A stretch of 7,098 bases of DNA, taken from contig DAIDJX010000177.1 in the NCBI GenBank assembly GCA_027451165.1, positions 1 through 7,098 of the forward strand, in the 5' to 3' direction. Origin of the DNA: Prolixibacteraceae bacterium. GTDB lineage: Bacteria; Bacteroidota; Bacteroidia; Bacteroidales; Prolixibacteraceae. A model generated the notes under the pieces. That model ran no database searches. It worked only from the letters and a program-made list of their open reading frames with translations, and had not been told where the DNA came from. How positions within the stretch are numbered: the first letter of the stretch is position 1; each line of letters begins with the position of its first letter. The position numbers were made by a program, and so were the translations under genes. Positions 5,585 to 7,098 of this stretch are shown piece by piece.

Positions 5585-6874
5585 ATGAAAAGCATAAAAT
5601 TGCCTGAAATTCGGAAATATGCAAACGGAGTTTTGCTGCTGTTGTCTGTTTTGTTTTTGGGCATCTTATCTTCGGGGGCCCAGGAAATCAAAGTGGAAGC
5701 AGAAAGCGGTACGCTTACCGGTTCTCTGACCATTTCAAAAGCACTGTCAGGTTACTCAGGATCCGGATATGTTTCTCATTTTACCGTTGCCGGCGATAAA
5801 CTGACTTTAACGGTTCCTGTAACTACCGAAGGTGCTTATGATATTTTTATCGGATATTGCGCCAAGGATGGAACAAAAACCATCAATGTTTCTGTAAACG
5901 GGTTACAAAGCAGTCTTGAGATTTTACAGCTGAACAGCAAATTCAATGAAGTGAAATTTGCCACTTTAAACCTGAAAACCGGAAGTATTCCCGTCGTTAT
6001 TACCCCCAACTGGACCTGGTTTGACATTGACTATGTCCGTTTTGTAAAAGTTGACAGCTCCTCAGGAGGGTTTTCCATTTCCAGTTCTCCGGTTAACAGC
6101 GCTGCCAACCAGTCTGCGAGGAACCTGTATTCTTTTTTGAATGACAACTTCCTGAAAAAGACCATTTCCGGTGTTATGACGCTGAAACCACTGGCCGATG
6201 CTTCCAATGAAACCACCTATCTGAAAAGCAAAACCGGGAAAGAACCGGCGCTGCTGGGTTTGGATTTTATGGACCACACCGGAGTAAATTCATCGGGGTA
6301 TAAGAACAATCCCGACCTTGTGGCCAACGCCAAAGCCTGGTGGGGAAGGAAAGGGATTGTTGCACTTTGCTGGCACTGGAGAGATCCTTCCTACAAAACG
6401 AACGCCTTTTATACCGACAATACCACCTTTAACATCGAGGCGGTTGATTCTTCGGAATCGGCCAACTACAAGGCGATGATCCGGGACATGGATGTGGTGG
6501 CCGGCTACCTGAAAGAATTGCAGAATGCCGGGGTTGCCGTTCTCTGGCGCCCGCTGCACGAAGCTTCCGGTGGTTGGTTCTGGTGGGGTGCCAAAGGAGC
6601 TGCCCCATGCATCAAACTGTGGCGCCTGATGTACGAGCGTTTTACCAATTTTCATCAGTTGAACAACCTGATCTGGGTCTGGACCACCACCGACGACAGC
6701 AAGGCACTCACCTGGTATCCGGGCGATGCTTATGTGGATATCCTGGGGATGGACATCTACCCCGGGGAATACCAGCATGGTTCCCAGGTGATTTCCTTCA
6801 GCAGGTTAAAGGAAAAATTCGGGGGGGAAAAAGTTGATCACCCTCAGCGAATGCGGCTCCATTCCCTACCCTGA
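5585..6874 (+). CDS. Secreted CBM35-GH26 glycanase (beta-mannanase type), N-terminal part before a frameshift
   Basis: Residues 1-33 are a signal peptide with a long n-region and a GILSSGAQ end. Residues about 34-155 are a CBM35-like module (VEAESGTLTG, GYSGSGYV, NVSVNG, and the closing WTWFDIDYVRF). A Ser/Gly-rich linker follows (about 156-170), then a GH26 TIM-barrel from about 175: SGVMTLKPLAD, LLGLDFMDHTG, CWHWRDP (262-268), VLWRPLHEASGGWFWWG with His325 and the putative acid/base Glu326, LIWVWTT, and ILGMDIYPGE with Tyr392. GH26 enzymes are retaining endo-glycosidases, mostly beta-1,4-mannanases, with lichenases and beta-1,3-xylanases as exceptions, so mannan is likely but unproven. The frame is lost after codon 414 at a G7-A5 run; about 15 unrelated residues then lead to TGA at 6872-6874, so this product lacks the nucleophile and would be inactive. 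The start has no Shine-Dalgarno site but an AT-rich leader. Divergent from the DUF1080 gene. Confidence 0.9.
   Translation: MKSIKLPEIRKYANGVLLLLSVLFLGILSSGAQEIKVEAESGTLTGSLTISKALSGYSGSGYVSHFTVAGDKLTLTVPVTTEGAYDIFIGYCAKDGTKTINVSVNGLQSSLEILQLNSKFNEVKFATLNLKTGSIPVVITPNWTWFDIDYVRFVKVDSSSGGFSISSSPVNSAANQSARNLYSFLNDNFLKKTISGVMTLKPLADASNETTYLKSKTGKEPALLGLDFMDHTGVNSSGYKNNPDLVANAKAWWGRKGIVALCWHWRDPSYKTNAFYTDNTTFNIEAVDSSESANYKAMIRDMDVVAGYLKELQNAGVAVLWRPLHEASGGWFWWGAKGAAPCIKLWRLMYERFTNFHQLNNLIWVWTTTDDSKALTWYPGDAYVDILGMDIYPGEYQHGSQVISFSRLKEKFGGEKVDHPQRMRLHSLP
6821..6832 (+). other. Frameshift point: G7-A5 homopolymer pair in the GH26 gene
   Basis: Seven G followed by five A. Read with one base fewer (six G, or four A), the protein continues as FGGKKLITLSECG or FGGEKLITLSECG, the expected GH26 nucleophile strand. 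As given, the sequence has one base too many. The shift needed is +1, so the common -1 slippage would not restore it. A sequencing or assembly homopolymer error is the simplest cause; a true mutation or strand-slippage switch is possible. Confidence 0.85.
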
Positions 6875-7098
6875 GTTGATGCAGGGTGACGGCGATTACT
6901 GGTCTTACTTTATGCCCTGGTACGGCGACCATACCAAACTCGACAAACACAATGCTGTGGCCGACTGGACCAAAATCCTGACCAGCGATTTTGTGATCAC
7001 CCTCGATGAGATGCCGGATCTGAAGAATTATACCTCTTCGTCCTTTTTGCCAGTTAATCCGGATAATGCTGTCCGGATATACAGAACCGGTAATTCTT
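6834..7098 (+). CDS. GH26 glycanase, C-terminal continuation in shifted frame (3' end outside window)
   Basis: This segment has no start of its own; it is the rest of the GH26 domain displaced by one base from the upstream frame. It opens with LITLSECGSIPYPE, whose Glu (codon 6849-6851) aligns with the GH26 catalytic nucleophile (Glu320 in Cellvibrio japonicus Man26A). YWSYFMPWYGDHTK, DWTKILTSDFVIT and LDEMPDL follow, the usual end of the barrel in Bacteroidota GH26 proteins. After the domain, SSSFLPVNPDNAVRIYRTGNS runs off the window; this may be a linker and the beginning of a C-terminal sorting domain of the type IX secretion system, but too little is visible to say. The strong family match after the shift shows the two pieces are one gene. 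Whether the organism's gene is intact depends on the homopolymer at 6821-6832. Confidence 0.85.
   Translation, partial: MITLSECGSIPYPELMQGDGDYWSYFMPWYGDHTKLDKHNAVADWTKILTSDFVITLDEMPDLKNYTSSSFLPVNPDNAVRIYRTGNS

Noticed and set aside
6290..6778. 162-codon minus-strand ORF opposite the GH26 gene
   Set aside because: It lies entirely within the conserved GH26 catalytic domain on the other strand and resembles no family.
6821..6832. Programmed -1 ribosomal frameshift in the GH26 gene
   Set aside because: Restoring the nucleophile frame needs a +1 shift (one base skipped); a -1 slip on the G/A run would lead to the wrong frame.
6574..6837. 87-codon plus-strand ORF within the GH26 gene
   Set aside because: It is in the third frame, different from both GH26 frames, and overlaps conserved catalytic sequence; it is a shadow.

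Overview
The window looks like a piece of a Bacteroidota chromosome, most likely an environmental Bacteroidales/Marinilabiliales-type organism; the genus cannot be named from sequence alone. The reasons are two TonB-dependent outer-membrane receptors, one with a carboxypeptidase-regulatory-like N-terminal domain; a secreted DUF1080 protein; a CBM35-GH26 glycanase; AT-rich leaders without clear Shine-Dalgarno sites before most starts; and signal peptides ending in the AQ/PQ style common in this phylum. Layout: positions 2-1927 (+) hold the C-terminal part of a TonB-dependent receptor cut by the window edge. Positions 1928-2180 are a structured intergenic stretch with alternating inverted repeats. 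Positions 2181-4733 (+) hold a second, complete receptor of a different subfamily. Positions 4734-4839 are a short convergent intergenic stretch with a 7-bp tandem repeat. Positions 4840-5451 (-) hold a secreted DUF1080 / 3-keto-glycoside hydrolase-like protein. Positions 5452-5584 are a divergent control region with a 13-bp dyad. From 5585 to the window end (+) there is a secreted CBM35-GH26 beta-mannanase-type enzyme.

The main anomaly is in the GH26 gene. After codon 414 the frame is lost at a run of seven G and five A (6821-6832). The original frame stops at 6874. The true continuation of the catalytic domain, including the putative nucleophile Glu (codon 6849-6851), resumes in another frame at 6834 and stays open to the window end. 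The cause is one extra base: either an assembly/sequencing homopolymer error or a genuine disabling or phase-variable mutation.

Functional reading (inference): the right half is a small secreted polysaccharide-degradation pair, an endo-acting mannanase-like enzyme and a DUF1080 protein, divergently arranged around one control region. The left half has two receptors for TonB/ExbBD-driven uptake. Neither is SusC-like, and no SusD follows either one, so this is not a canonical SusCD-type polysaccharide utilisation locus as far as the window shows. The receptors may instead serve iron, heme, cobalamin or another small ligand. I saw no tRNA, rRNA, CRISPR array, transposase or convincing novel multi-gene system.
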